Below are positions 43,986-52,452 of a DNA stretch of 64,000 nucleotides, piece by piece. This stretch comes from Serratia entomophila (lineage in GTDB: Bacteria > Pseudomonadota > Gammaproteobacteria > Enterobacterales > Enterobacteriaceae). The notes beneath the pieces were generated by a model that saw nothing but the letters and a program-made list of their open reading frames with translations, was not told the origin of the DNA and ran no database searches. The translations under genes and the position numbers were made by a program. Numbering within the stretch: the stretch's first letter is position 1; each line of letters begins with the position of its first letter. Location: the NCBI RefSeq assembly GCF_021462285.1, contig NZ_CP082788.1, positions 89,829-153,828 of the forward strand, given 5' to 3'.

Positions 43986-44071
43986 ATAGAGCAACAGCTT
44001 CTATACAGCTTTGAGTGAGCCCCGTTAATCTTTCGTCTCCGCCAAGAAATGAGAAGATTATCGGGGTTTTT
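43986..44071 (+). ncRNA. Copy-number antisense RNA (inc/RNAI type)
   Basis: An RNA of about 86 nt is predicted opposite the repA leader mRNA. It ends in a strong stem-loop (44020-44066, CCCCG.TAATCTT paired with AAGATTA.CGGGG) followed by five T (44067-44071), so the hairpin serves as both terminator and target-recognition structure. The loop carries CGCCAA (44040-44045), hence UUGGCG in the repA mRNA. This is the conserved loop of IncI/B/L-M antisense control, where the antisense RNA blocks leader translation and pseudoknot formation. Confidence 0.8.
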
Positions 44072-44203
44072 GCTTTTCAGAACTGGAGATATTTCTCAAC
44101 AGTACTGCCCCAGCCACTTTACGGCGTGACTCACCACGTACATCATACTTAAACAGATTGGAATCTAGCATCCGCAAGTTAAAGGCTCAAGAAAGTAACC
44201 CCA

Positions 44204-44464
44204 TTACCTTTTAGCTCTGCGCTCCATCTCACACTCAATCAACCTTTCAATTAACTCAGCTTGAGTCAAACCATCCTCATTACACAACTCAAGTAAGTCT
44301 TCTTTCAAAAAATTGTGAACAAAAATCTTAATTTCTTTGTGTGTCATCTTCTTACGCACTGTTGAAACACATTGCTTCTCAGCCCCACTAAGTGGAGCTC
44401 CTTTGCGATACCTACGCTTACCAGTAGCAAATGAGTCGTCGATGTTAATTATGGCTTGGGACAT
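44204..44464 (-). CDS. CopB/RepA2-like replication regulator
   Basis: 86 aa from ATG 44464 (MSQAIINIDDSF), with GGGAG just upstream; an ATG four codons earlier is less well placed. The sequence KRRYRKGAPLSGAEKQCVSTVRKKMTHKEIKIFVHNFLKEDLLELCNEDGLTQAELIERLIECEMERR resembles CopB of IncFII plasmids (RKG..LS.AEKQ...RK, HKEIKVF, GLTQAE), a repressor of the repA promoter. Location upstream of repA on the same strand agrees. Confidence 0.8.
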   Translation of the reverse strand: MSQAIINIDDSFATGKRRYRKGAPLSGAEKQCVSTVRKKMTHKEIKIFVHNFLKEDLLELCNEDGLTQAELIERLIECEMERRAKR

Positions 44465-44694
44465 CCCACTCCCCATGTCAAAAAAACGATCTCAATACGA
44501 TCGGATCGGCAAGATTTTTGATACTACTACAAAATCAGCCCCTTAACAGCTTACAGAAGGATCTTTTTCACATAAACTATCTTAATGTTTTGAAAAATCA
44601 TCTAATTGCAAAATCATCATCAATTTATGAAATGCTAGCTGCCGCATTTTATTTGAACGTTTTTGATACAAACTGAAGCGCATAACTATATATT

Positions 44695-45570
44695 TTAAAG
44701 CACTCCAAGAGATCTTTTTTTAAGCTTTAACTCTATCTCATCAATCAATTGATGAATCATCTTGACTAGATCTAACGTCAGCTGCTCCGCAGCTTCAAAA
44801 CTAAGTTTAAGGATGTTGATTTGCCCCTCACCGAGCACGTTTTGCAATGTGACCCGCTTGAATCCATCCTGATGACGGCTTTCCTTCAATAGCTGAGTAA
44901 TTCGCTTAGTTATTATCTTTGCCATTTCGGGATATTCTGGATTATCGAAGACATGCATATGGCTTTTTACCAAGGGTTCCCAGGAAAACAGAATGTCATA
45001 CCGAGTGACAAAACGAGCTTGCTTAGGTGGAAAGTGCCACAAGACGATAAACGGCATGCTATTTTTCATGCATAGCTCAAAATGGCGTTGCCAAACATTA
45101 GGAACTGCTCGACCCTCACACAAGAGATAATAGTTAGACGGTATAAGCGTTGGGACAGTAACGGAAATATGTTCGGATAGAACAGTACTAATTTGTGTCT
45201 GCCAGTGTTCACGCAGCCGTTCGCTCATTGGTGGGATAGTGATGCATAACCAACTAAGAGGGATGTACACAGCAATAGAAGGATCAATGGTACCTTCTTC
45301 AGAACAAAGGTGTGCTTTACAGCTATCAACGATTTCAACTGCTTGAGGGTTTTCTTTATATCCCGCAAGCCAATCGATAAATGGGTTCGGAACAACATGA
45401 CATAAATTGCCCCAACTACGTCCGTATTTATAGAGGTTCCAACCTGTCTGGCGTATGTAGTGATACTGTACATATAGCACTAATTTCTGCGTCAAATCAT
45501 CCTGAGTGGTTGTTTTTATTCTGAATCTTTTACGCGGTTTGATAAGTAAATCAATAAACAACGTTGCCAT
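44695..45570 (-). CDS. Hypothetical protein, 291 aa
   Basis: I do not recognise the family. The protein starts MATLFIDLLIKPRKRFRIK, is rich in aromatic residues in its first half (YHYIRQTGWNLYKYGRSWGNLCHVVPNPFIDWLAGY), has no signal peptide or transmembrane helix, and ends with an amphipathic, possibly coiled-coil segment (EAAEQLTLDLVKMIHQLIDEIELKLKKRS). It lies between the copB-like gene and the transfer region. The 5' end and its upstream DNA are duplicated at 1-145. Confidence 0.6.
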   Translation of the reverse strand: MATLFIDLLIKPRKRFRIKTTTQDDLTQKLVLYVQYHYIRQTGWNLYKYGRSWGNLCHVVPNPFIDWLAGYKENPQAVEIVDSCKAHLCSEEGTIDPSIAVYIPLSWLCITIPPMSERLREHWQTQISTVLSEHISVTVPTLIPSNYYLLCEGRAVPNVWQRHFELCMKNSMPFIVLWHFPPKQARFVTRYDILFSWEPLVKSHMHVFDNPEYPEMAKIITKRITQLLKESRHQDGFKRVTLQNVLGEGQINILKLSFEAAEQLTLDLVKMIHQLIDEIELKLKKRSLGVL

Positions 45571-45608
45571 GGACGCCTATCAGTCTGTGTAACATAACTA
45601 AACCCATA
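45464..45608. repeat. Right copy of the direct repeat shared with 1-145
   Basis: Same orientation as the left copy, gap-free alignment with scattered mismatches, covering the start of the 291-aa gene and its upstream region. Confidence 0.7.
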
Positions 45609-46402
45609 ATCTTACTCAAGAATTCCGTTAATAACATCCCAAACCCCCAGTTTCTACACACAGTAATGATCTTCCTTGTTTAATGAATAAGCTTGATTAA
45701 TCAGTAACCAATGGAGTTTACCTTCATTTCTGATGATTGAATGGCATCATAACGCCCCCCTCTCTAAGACTCCAAGCTTGCGCATTCATAAGAATAAATA
45801 CCGAACCAAAAAAGGACAAAAAGAAGCAAAAAACTCCCGTCTCAATAAGAATCCACCTAAAAAATTGCATTAATATCGATACATTGGCCAAGATCGTTCA
45901 ATAAACAAGCAAACGAACAATTGATTAATATAGTTAATTATTCTGTTTTGATAGTTATGTCGATCTAATGATCTGAAAAAAGGATCTTTTATAGATCATT
46001 GATTCAAAAAATTGAGACACGCAGAACTTTAGCTCTGTTTATGCATCATTTCACAGCATTTCAGATCGCCGAAAAAACCATTTACACAATTTAAGTTTGC
46101 AAATACACTTCGCAACACACTTAAGCACAGGTTTCACAGGATCGCCAGTCCGCCAACTAGCAACCCGTTGAACCTTGCACTCTGGCTTTAGCCTGGACTG
46201 CGCCTGATAACATCTAATAGGGTACCTCCCTGCCCCGGATGTCGGGTGCAGTCCAGGCTAAAGCGCAGTCAGGAGAAACCGCGATGCCTGTTTCCTCTTA
46301 TATAAGCTATTGCCAATCATCCAGCATGGGATCGATTTTGGCGGAGCCTGCCTATCTCACTGCGCTTTATCGTTTTTCTGCCGCTCATCAACGGGGAATG
46401 TC
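45571..46402. promoter_or_regulatory. Intergenic region upstream of the antiterminator and pilus genes
   Basis: About 830 AT-rich bases between divergent genes. It holds an 8-bp inverted repeat (45968-45975 with about 45994-46001) and the long inverted repeat at 46185-46264. Plus-strand ORFs that run across 46239-46402 have poor starts and are not considered genes. Promoters for both flanking genes should be here. Confidence 0.4.
46185..46264. promoter_or_regulatory. 17-bp perfect inverted repeat in the antiterminator leader
   Basis: Arms 46185-46201 and 46248-46264 are perfect complements separated by 46 bases, which contain a smaller hairpin (CCCCG/CGGG near 46233-46245). It lies about 140 bases before the NusG-like gene. 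In RNA it would be a very stable stem with an internal loop, a likely attenuator or antiterminator-recruitment structure. No classical ops element was seen. Confidence 0.6.
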
Positions 46403-46885
46403 ATGGAACGCTGGTATCTCGCCTGCCATAAAGCGGGTAAAGACAATGTCTTTAAAGCCCAAATGACGTTAGAACGCATGAATATCATGGCGTTCAGCCC
46501 TGTCATGCGTGCTTATCGTCCCCGTTCCGATCGTCCGGGTCAGTTGCGACCTGTGATGGAGCAAATGTTTCCTGGTTACCTCTTCATCTTCTTCGATACC
46601 GAAATTCACCATTCATCAAAAATCGAACTCTGTCCCGGGATAAGTCACCTGGTACGTTTTGCCGGTGAAATAACGCCTATTCGTGATGCCGTTGTTGATG
46701 ACGTGATGCAACTACCTGTATGCGTACAAGCCTTTTCCCGTAAGAATCCCGGCAAACGACGTTGGGATAAAGGAACAACGCCGCTCAACCACCAACAACG
46801 CCAACAAATACAGGCGTTAGTTGACACAAAGGATGGCGATGTCCGCAGCGCCTTATTCTTTGCCTTCGTAGAAGCGTTGCGCTAA
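46403..46885 (+). CDS. NusG/RfaH-like transcription antiterminator
   Basis: 160 aa from ATG 46403 (MERWYLACHKAGKDNVFKAQMTLERMNIMAFSPV). The NusG N-terminal domain motif W(Y)LA.. at the start, RPVMEQMFPGYLFIFFD, and ISHLVRFAGEITPIRDAVVDDVMQLP are family hallmarks; the C-terminal part is poorly conserved as in RfaH/ActX types. Such paralogues bind RNA polymerase and carry it through long operons; here the target would be the pil-tra genes that follow. The longer in-frame ORF upstream lacks a good start. Confidence 0.82.
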   Translation: MERWYLACHKAGKDNVFKAQMTLERMNIMAFSPVMRAYRPRSDRPGQLRPVMEQMFPGYLFIFFDTEIHHSSKIELCPGISHLVRFAGEITPIRDAVVDDVMQLPVCVQAFSRKNPGKRRWDKGTTPLNHQQRQQIQALVDTKDGDVRSALFFAFVEALR

Positions 46886-46938
46886 CGGTTCTCCCGCTTT
46901 ATTTGATTTCAGCACTTCTCTGTACGATCGGAGGATAG

Positions 46939-47139
46939 ATGTCAAAACAAGCCCTGAGTAAAGCGACTGCTGTTGACTGGCAACCCGAAGATTTTGTGTT
47001 GCGAACATTCGCCCTTGAAGACGATACCCGAAGTACTTGTCGAGCTGTAATCGACAGCGGTAATAATTTCCTTCCTCAATATTTATCCCTGCTGAGTCGT
47101 TGCCGATCACGGCGCCGTTCCTTACGCCAGCATTTTTGA
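46939..47139 (+). CDS. Small hypothetical protein, 66 aa
   Basis: ATG 46939 follows GGAGG at good spacing and gives MSKQALSKATAVDWQPEDFVLRTFALEDDTRSTCRAVIDSGNNFLPQYLSLLSRCRSRRRSLRQHF. It is soluble with a very basic C-terminus, suggesting nucleic-acid contact. Family not recognised. It sits between the NusG-like gene and a terminator, so it belongs to the same short operon. Confidence 0.5.
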   Translation: MSKQALSKATAVDWQPEDFVLRTFALEDDTRSTCRAVIDSGNNFLPQYLSLLSRCRSRRRSLRQHF

Positions 47140-47165
47140 CATCCCTGATTAACACCCCCTTGACT

Positions 47166-47192
47166 GCCCGGTATGCCGGGCGGTCTTTTTTT
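47166..47192 (+). terminator. Rho-independent terminator before the pil operon
   Basis: Stem GCCCGG/CCGGGC (47166-47171 with 47176-47181), loop TATG, followed by GGTC and a run of seven T. It separates the antiterminator and 66-aa genes from the pilus operon. Confidence 0.85.
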
Positions 47193-47234
47193 CTGATTGC
47201 GTGCTTACGTTTTGACGTAACCGAGGTGATATAG

Positions 47235-47468
47235 ATGACACAACGAAAAAACTATTCCTTGAATGCCAAGCATAATCAGATGCTCAATGAACAGGCTGTA
47301 AACCTGACGGGGATCCTCAGCCGTCCGGTAGCCTGTCGTGATGTGCTGGAAGCCATTTTGGACCTGACCTCAACGCTGGATAATACTGCTCTGGCGCAGC
47401 AAGTTCTTGATCGGGCTAATGAACCCAAACGTGGTCGACGCCCAGGTCCAAGGAAAAACCGCCTATGA
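47235..47468 (+). CDS. Small basic protein, 77 aa, possible DNA-binding
   Basis: ATG 47235 follows GAGGTG. The protein MTQRKNYSLNAKHNQMLNEQAVNLTGILSRPVACRDVLEAILDL...NEPKRGRRPGPRKNRL has a short N-terminal strand and two predicted helices, in the style of ribbon-helix-helix proteins, plus a strongly basic AT-hook-like tail (KRGRRPGPRKNR). It overlaps the pilL start by 4 bases, so it leads the pilus operon and may regulate it. Family not certain. Confidence 0.55.
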   Translation: MTQRKNYSLNAKHNQMLNEQAVNLTGILSRPVACRDVLEAILDLTSTLDNTALAQQVLDRANEPKRGRRPGPRKNRL

Positions 47469-48478
47469 AATCATTCATCCCCGTCGCTCTCGCTCCGGTG
47501 GTGTTGACTGGGTGTGCCCTTAATACCCATACGCCGCCGGCGGTACCGGCACAACACTTTGTCACGACGCTAATCCAAGAGCAGCTACCACTTATCCAGC
47601 TGGCGCAGGCAGAACTCGCAAAAGCTAGTCGTATACAGCTTTCAACGAAACCTGTCTCATCAACATCACCCCCTGCAAAAAATGCAACTGGGACACCTGC
47701 ACTGGCGGGTCAGGCCGTTCCCGCATTGCATGCTATTCGTTATCTTGGTGAACGTATCGGGACGCCAGCACTGGCGGGTGCAGGAAAATCCCAAACACTT
47801 CGCCAGGCTTTACGCCAGATAGTACCGGCAGGATGGCACATTACCTTCTCGCAAGAGCTCAATCCGGATACTCGCGAATCACTGCAGTGGGCTGGTAATG
47901 ATCAATGGCCATTTGTCTTGGACGACGTTTTGCAACGAAATAGCAAGGTGGCATTGCTCGACTGGCAAACTAAACGGGTATCCGTAGCGGCCAAATCTGC
48001 TGCGTTTACACCAGGTACGGCAGTAGCATTGCCACAAATCAAAACGCCAGGATCCGCGTCTACAACACCAGTAATTGCCGACAAGCAAAATAGGGTTGCT
48101 CCTGGACGAAACCCATTCGCTGGAAAACTACCGACACCTCCGTCTATTGCTGTAGTTAAAACCACTGCAGTTGTGAGCTTGCCTAAAACTGTTGTTAAGC
48201 CAAAGGCCTGGCGAATAGAAGCCGGTAGCACGTTGAAAGACACCCTATTCAATTGGGCTGCAAGCGAAACATGCGCGACTCCGGGAGTGGCTAATTGGAC
48301 AGTGGCGTGGTTGACACAAGCCAACTATCGCATCGATGCTCCGCTGCAGTTTGAGGGGAGTTTCAGAGATGCACTGAATGGGCTATTCACGCTATACGGT
48401 ACGGCAAAAGTGCCACTGTATGCGGGTATACGTAACGAACAATGCGTCATATCAGTGGATGATAAGGAGGTCCACTGA
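47465..48478 (+). CDS. pilL: Type IVb pilus lipoprotein PilL
   Basis: 337-aa protein with a lipoprotein signal (MKSFIPVALAPVVLTGC, lipobox LTGC). The C-terminal half has the TcpQ/PilL-type domain twice in degenerate form (SQTLRQALRQIVPAGWHITFSQELNPDTRESLQWAGNDQWPFVLDDVL; STLKDTLFNWAASETC...NYRIDAPLQFEGSFRDALNGLF). In R64-type thin pili PilL is an outer-membrane-associated lipoprotein of the secretion apparatus. Middle region is Ala/Pro/Thr rich. Confidence 0.82.
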   Translation: MKSFIPVALAPVVLTGCALNTHTPPAVPAQHFVTTLIQEQLPLIQLAQAELAKASRIQLSTKPVSSTSPPAKNATGTPALAGQAVPALHAIRYLGERIGTPALAGAGKSQTLRQALRQIVPAGWHITFSQELNPDTRESLQWAGNDQWPFVLDDVLQRNSKVALLDWQTKRVSVAAKSAAFTPGTAVALPQIKTPGSASTTPVIADKQNRVAPGRNPFAGKLPTPPSIAVVKTTAVVSLPKTVVKPKAWRIEAGSTLKDTLFNWAASETCATPGVANWTVAWLTQANYRIDAPLQFEGSFRDALNGLFTLYGTAKVPLYAGIRNEQCVISVDDKEVH

Positions 48479-48903
48479 TGATTTACTGGCTGTTATCGAT
48501 ATTTATAGGTTTCCTGGTCTGGAGCAACATCACACCCCATGACCAGACAGGCTCACAGCTGCAAGATAGCACGCTGAGCCAGCGGGCTATTCAAACCGTC
48601 CGTTACATCAATAACATCAATGACTGGCGCTATAACAACCCTTCGCAAAAAGACGGTGTGATCCCCGACAGTGCCTTCGGCTGGTCATCCTTACCTGAAT
48701 TACACAACGTGCTGCAAGCTGACCGTGTGTATGTCTACCAACCAGACCAACCGGGGCTGATGTCTGCGTTGTTAGCCCAGAGCCGGCATTCTGCCTTAGT
48801 TGGAAAGGTTGTTGCGAGACGTCTGTTAGACAGCTTCGGCAACGACATGCAGGTTAATGTGCCAGACAGCATTGCTGACGGCAGCCTGGTGTACCTCAAC
48901 TAA
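48478..48903 (+). CDS. pilM: Type IVb pilus protein PilM
   Basis: 141-aa protein with one N-terminal transmembrane helix (MIYWLLSIFIGFLVWSNI) and a periplasmic domain (GWSSLPELHNVLQADRVYVYQPDQPGLMSALLAQSRHSALVGKV). Its ATG overlaps the pilL stop (TGATG). Size, topology and order match R64 PilM, an inner-membrane protein of thin pilus assembly. Confidence 0.8.
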   Translation: MIYWLLSIFIGFLVWSNITPHDQTGSQLQDSTLSQRAIQTVRYINNINDWRYNNPSQKDGVIPDSAFGWSSLPELHNVLQADRVYVYQPDQPGLMSALLAQSRHSALVGKVVARRLLDSFGNDMQVNVPDSIADGSLVYLN

Positions 48904-48927
48904 TCTCTCCTTACCCCAAGGTTAAAA

Positions 48928-50562
48928 ATGAAAACTCACCTCCCCTTAATCGGGCTGGCGGCGACATTGTGTTTGCTGCTTTCCGGCTGTGCGCCGCTTG
49001 AGCGTATCGACAAGATCGACAACACGGTCTCACAGAACGAAAAAAAAGCCGACAACCATATACATGCGATAAAAAATGGCGCTGTGGTTCGTGACCTGAC
49101 ATCACAGTGGATAAATCCCTATCCATTAAATGCGCAGGCCGGGGGTAATGGCTTGCTACCGCCCTGTGCCGTCGCCATTAACCGCCCCGGTAGCATCACG
49201 TTGGCCGAGGTCAGCGCCTTCATCAGTAAACGATGCCGCCTGCCTGTCGTCGTCACCCCGGATGCGCAAGCCATGCTCGCCCCAACAGGAGGCGGGAAGA
49301 CGGAACAACTCAGTGGCCCCGTTCCCGCACCAGACCCTAATGGGATGGTGCCTTTGGCCGCGTTGGGCGGTTCACCCGTTCGCCCTGCACCGGCGGTAAC
49401 AGGTGGTACTGCACTGAGGGGCGTGTTTTGGCAGGGGGAATTGGGCGGGTTGCTCGACAATGTCACCACGCGCCTGGGATTGTCATGGCGTTATGAGCAG
49501 GGCCGGATTGCCATTTTCTACCTCGATACCCGCACGTTCCCGGTGATGTTCATGGACAGTAAAGCCAGCTTTGGCTCTAAAACCGTGAGCGGAACCACGT
49601 CGTCGATGGGCGCTACAGGCGACAGCAGCGGCGGTGGTCTCAGTGGGGACTCCAATACCTCCCAGGCGACTGAAATGGAAATCAAATCCAGTCTGTACGA
49701 AGACGTTACAAACACCATCAAATCCATGCTGACGCCGGGTACCGGCCGCATGAATTTGTCCGCTGGCGTGCTAACCGTCACCGATACGCCGCGTGTCCTC
49801 GAACAGATCGGCCGTTATCTGGATGACCGTAACAATGAGCTCAATCGACAAGTGGTGCTCAACGTACAGGTCTACAGCGTAGAGAAGCGCACTCAGGATC
49901 AGTACGGCATTGATTGGAACGCCGTATTCAACAGCGGCAGCATCGGATTGTCCTTGACCAATGCATTCAGTGGAGCCGCTTCCGATGCCCTGAACGGCGG
50001 TGTTTCTATCCTCGATGGCAAAGGAGCCGGCACCAAAGCCTTTATCAAAGCGCTGTCTGAACAAGCTAATGTCAGCGTGATGACCGAAGCCTCGAGCATG
50101 ACCACTAACCTGTCAGCTGTGCCGATCCAGGTTGCTCTGCAGCAGGATTATGCCTCCAGCGTCACCACTGAGAATACGGCAAACGTAGGCTCATCAAGCA
50201 GTATCACCAAATCAACGATCACAACTGGCTTCAATATGACGGTGTTGCCGTTCCTGATGCCCAAATCGCCAAAAATGCAGCTGCAGTTTGCCATCAATAT
50301 GTCGGATGACCCGACCATGCGCACGTTTACCAGCGAAAAAACGTCTGTCGAACTGATGAAAACTCGCCTCAAGACGTTTACTCAACGCGTCATTATGCAG
50401 TCCGGGCAAACCCTGGTGCTGAGTGGTTACCAGTCACTTAATAACACCGCCAACCACCAAGGTGTCGGCAGCTTCCGCTTCTTCGGGCTTGGTGGCGGCG
50501 CCAAAGGTGAAAACAACAAAACCATGCTGGTCATTCTTATCACCCCTGTCATTTTGGGATAA
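48928..50562 (+). CDS. pilN: Type IVb pilus secretin lipoprotein PilN
   Basis: 544-aa outer-membrane secretin through which the pilus exits. Lipoprotein signal MKTHLPLIGLAATLCLLLSGC. An N0/N1-like region (SWRYEQGRIAIFYLDTRTFPV) is followed by a Ser/Gly-rich linker and the secretin core (DVTNTIKSMLTPGTGRMNLSAGVLTVTDTPRVLEQIGRYLDDRN, LNVQVYSVEKRTQDQYGIDWNAVF, and the end GQTLVLSGYQ...NNKTMLVILITPVIL). Full length. Confidence 0.92.
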   Translation: MKTHLPLIGLAATLCLLLSGCAPLERIDKIDNTVSQNEKKADNHIHAIKNGAVVRDLTSQWINPYPLNAQAGGNGLLPPCAVAINRPGSITLAEVSAFISKRCRLPVVVTPDAQAMLAPTGGGKTEQLSGPVPAPDPNGMVPLAALGGSPVRPAPAVTGGTALRGVFWQGELGGLLDNVTTRLGLSWRYEQGRIAIFYLDTRTFPVMFMDSKASFGSKTVSGTTSSMGATGDSSGGGLSGDSNTSQATEMEIKSSLYEDVTNTIKSMLTPGTGRMNLSAGVLTVTDTPRVLEQIGRYLDDRNNELNRQVVLNVQVYSVEKRTQDQYGIDWNAVFNSGSIGLSLTNAFSGAASDALNGGVSILDGKGAGTKAFIKALSEQANVSVMTEASSMTTNLSAVPIQVALQQDYASSVTTENTANVGSSSSITKSTITTGFNMTVLPFLMPKSPKMQLQFAINMSDDPTMRTFTSEKTSVELMKTRLKTFTQRVIMQSGQTLVLSGYQSLNNTANHQGVGSFRFFGLGGGAKGENNKTMLVILITPVILG

Positions 50563-50565
50563 GCC

Positions 50566-51876
50566 ATGAAACAACAGACTACCTACACGTTGCAGAATGG
50601 GAAAATCTGGCTTGTTGCCGGATTGCACTGGCAATATCTGCCGCTTCGTGGGCACCGTAGCATGCGCATGCGGGCTAAAGAGGCAAATGCCAGCCATTGG
50701 GCAGCATTACCTACGGGCGATGGACAGGCTCAGGGCTCATTACTGGGCACTGTCGCAATCTCGGTAAAAACACCCCATAAAGGGGGGCAACATTCGGTGG
50801 CATCGATGGCGTTAGCGGCTTTACCCGCGCTACCAGAAGCCTGTTACGGTGTATTTCCCTTACCGGATGCGGATGACCAATACTGGTTTATTGCCATTAG
50901 TGACGGCATGCTCTCCCCGTTCGGCGACATCGTGGGTGACGATGCAACCATACGAACGGCGGTTTCAAATTTTCTACAAATAACCTCAGTTCCAACGACG
51001 GGTTGGACGGTATACGCCCCTAGCGGCTTTTTTCCCGATAAAGACACAGAAGATAAAGCGCTCTCGACACTGTTCGACAGCAAAGTCGGCCTACGGCGCG
51101 CCCGCCTGAGCAAAACCCATAACCCGCAGGTACTGTGGTTATGGGGCATTGCAGTGGTGACCCTGGGTGTGGGATATGCCAGTTACTCGGTATGGCAAAC
51201 GCAACAGGAAAATGCGCGTATTGCCGCCGCTCAGGCCGCATTGATGGCCAGGCAACAATTGGAGCAGCAGGCTCCTGCTGACAATCTGAAACCCTGGGCA
51301 ATGCAACCACGATTCCCGTCGATGCTCAGTGCCTGCAGTAGCGTGTGGAAAGACGCGCAGATCTCTATTGCCGGATGGGTATTCAATACAGCGACGTGTG
51401 ATGACCGCGGCAAGATCACGTTGCACTACACCTTGCCAAACGGGGGTACCGTCGGGGACTTTGCTTCGCGATTGCCGGTTCTCTATGGCTCGGATATTCA
51501 ACCGGTGTTTAACATTCCCGGCAGTGCGGATGATGCCTCGTTTTCGTTAGCCGTATCACTATCTCCACCAGAACATCCCGAAGCACTGCTCCCGGGCAGT
51601 CAGCAAATTCAACACCTGACAAGCTATGCCCAGCGCATCAATGCCCGTCTGCGTCTCAGCGAAATGGATGCCTCCACTCAGTTAACACAAGGTGATGTAA
51701 AAAATCTTCCATGGCGCACCTACAACTTCACGTTCATTACCGACATTCCACCTGATCGGTTGTTTGCTCCGACGCGCTTCAACAGTAGCGGGATAAGGGC
51801 ATCCAGCATCACGACCACGCTCAAAAACAATCGACTGGAATACATCATTGAAGGACTCCTGTATGCCAACCGTTAA
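50566..51876 (+). CDS. pilO: Type IVb pilus assembly protein PilO
   Basis: 436-aa protein with a cytoplasmic N-terminal part of about 190 aa, one transmembrane helix (LWLWGIAVVTLGVGYASYSVW, about 190-210), a short coiled coil (QQENARIAAAQAALMARQQLEQQ) and a periplasmic C-terminal part. Matches PilO2-type proteins of R64-like thin pilus operons, which link the cytoplasmic motor to the periplasmic assembly. Confidence 0.85.
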   Translation: MKQQTTYTLQNGKIWLVAGLHWQYLPLRGHRSMRMRAKEANASHWAALPTGDGQAQGSLLGTVAISVKTPHKGGQHSVASMALAALPALPEACYGVFPLPDADDQYWFIAISDGMLSPFGDIVGDDATIRTAVSNFLQITSVPTTGWTVYAPSGFFPDKDTEDKALSTLFDSKVGLRRARLSKTHNPQVLWLWGIAVVTLGVGYASYSVWQTQQENARIAAAQAALMARQQLEQQAPADNLKPWAMQPRFPSMLSACSSVWKDAQISIAGWVFNTATCDDRGKITLHYTLPNGGTVGDFASRLPVLYGSDIQPVFNIPGSADDASFSLAVSLSPPEHPEALLPGSQQIQHLTSYAQRINARLRLSEMDASTQLTQGDVKNLPWRTYNFTFITDIPPDRLFAPTRFNSSGIRASSITTTLKNNRLEYIIEGLLYANR

Positions 51877-52447
51877 ATCCTGGCTAACTCCCTGGGCGTT
51901 ATGCCTGGCGCTGGCCGCACCGGGTGTGTTTGCTGCCCCTGTCGCTGATATCCCAGCGGCACCTCCAGCAATACCTTCGGCAGAACCATCAGTAAAACCG
52001 ATCACGTCGGAAGATATTCCCCTGCCAACCACCTTTACCCGTACCGAGGCGGGACGGGCGTTAAACCTGGGGCAACTCGAAGCCATCCAGGCAGAGACTG
52101 TGCTGTATGAGGCTCAGCTTGCCAGAGCAAAAGCCTTTAATGAGCTTCAAAAGAACGGTTATGACCGTGGATTAAGCCAGCCTTTCAATCCGGCGCCACC
52201 TTCCCAGGACAACAAAACCGAGATCAAGGGCGCCGCTCAAGACACGGTCCCATCACAGATTGTTGAGATCACCGGTACCGGTAAGGGTTTCACCGCCGTA
52301 TTAGCCCTCAGCAATGGTAACCAGGTCACGGTTCAGTCAGGGAATCGTATTCCAGGTACGGAATACGTCGTTAAACGGATCAATCTTAATGAGGTGGTCA
52401 TCACCGGGAAAAACCAATCGCTGGTGTCTCTCTCTTTTGCGGGGTAG
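51863..52447 (+). CDS. pilP: Type IVb pilus protein PilP
   Basis: 194 aa from ATG 51863 (MPTVKSWLTPWALCLALAAPGVFA, signal peptide), preceded by AAGGA; it overlaps the pilO end by 14 bases. After a Pro/Ala-rich segment and a helical region (LGQLEAIQAETVLYEAQLARAKAFNELQKNG), the C-terminal domain (PSQIVEITGTGKGFTAVLALSNGNQVTVQSGNRIPGTEYVVKRINLNEVVI) is the PilP type that contacts the secretin. Confidence 0.85.
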   Translation: MPTVKSWLTPWALCLALAAPGVFAAPVADIPAAPPAIPSAEPSVKPITSEDIPLPTTFTRTEAGRALNLGQLEAIQAETVLYEAQLARAKAFNELQKNGYDRGLSQPFNPAPPSQDNKTEIKGAAQDTVPSQIVEITGTGKGFTAVLALSNGNQVTVQSGNRIPGTEYVVKRINLNEVVITGKNQSLVSLSFAG

Positions 52448-52452
52448 CGAAT

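Noticed and set aside
50434..50697. Minus-strand ORFs opposite pilN/pilO
   Set aside because: Shadows of clearly coding plus-strand genes.
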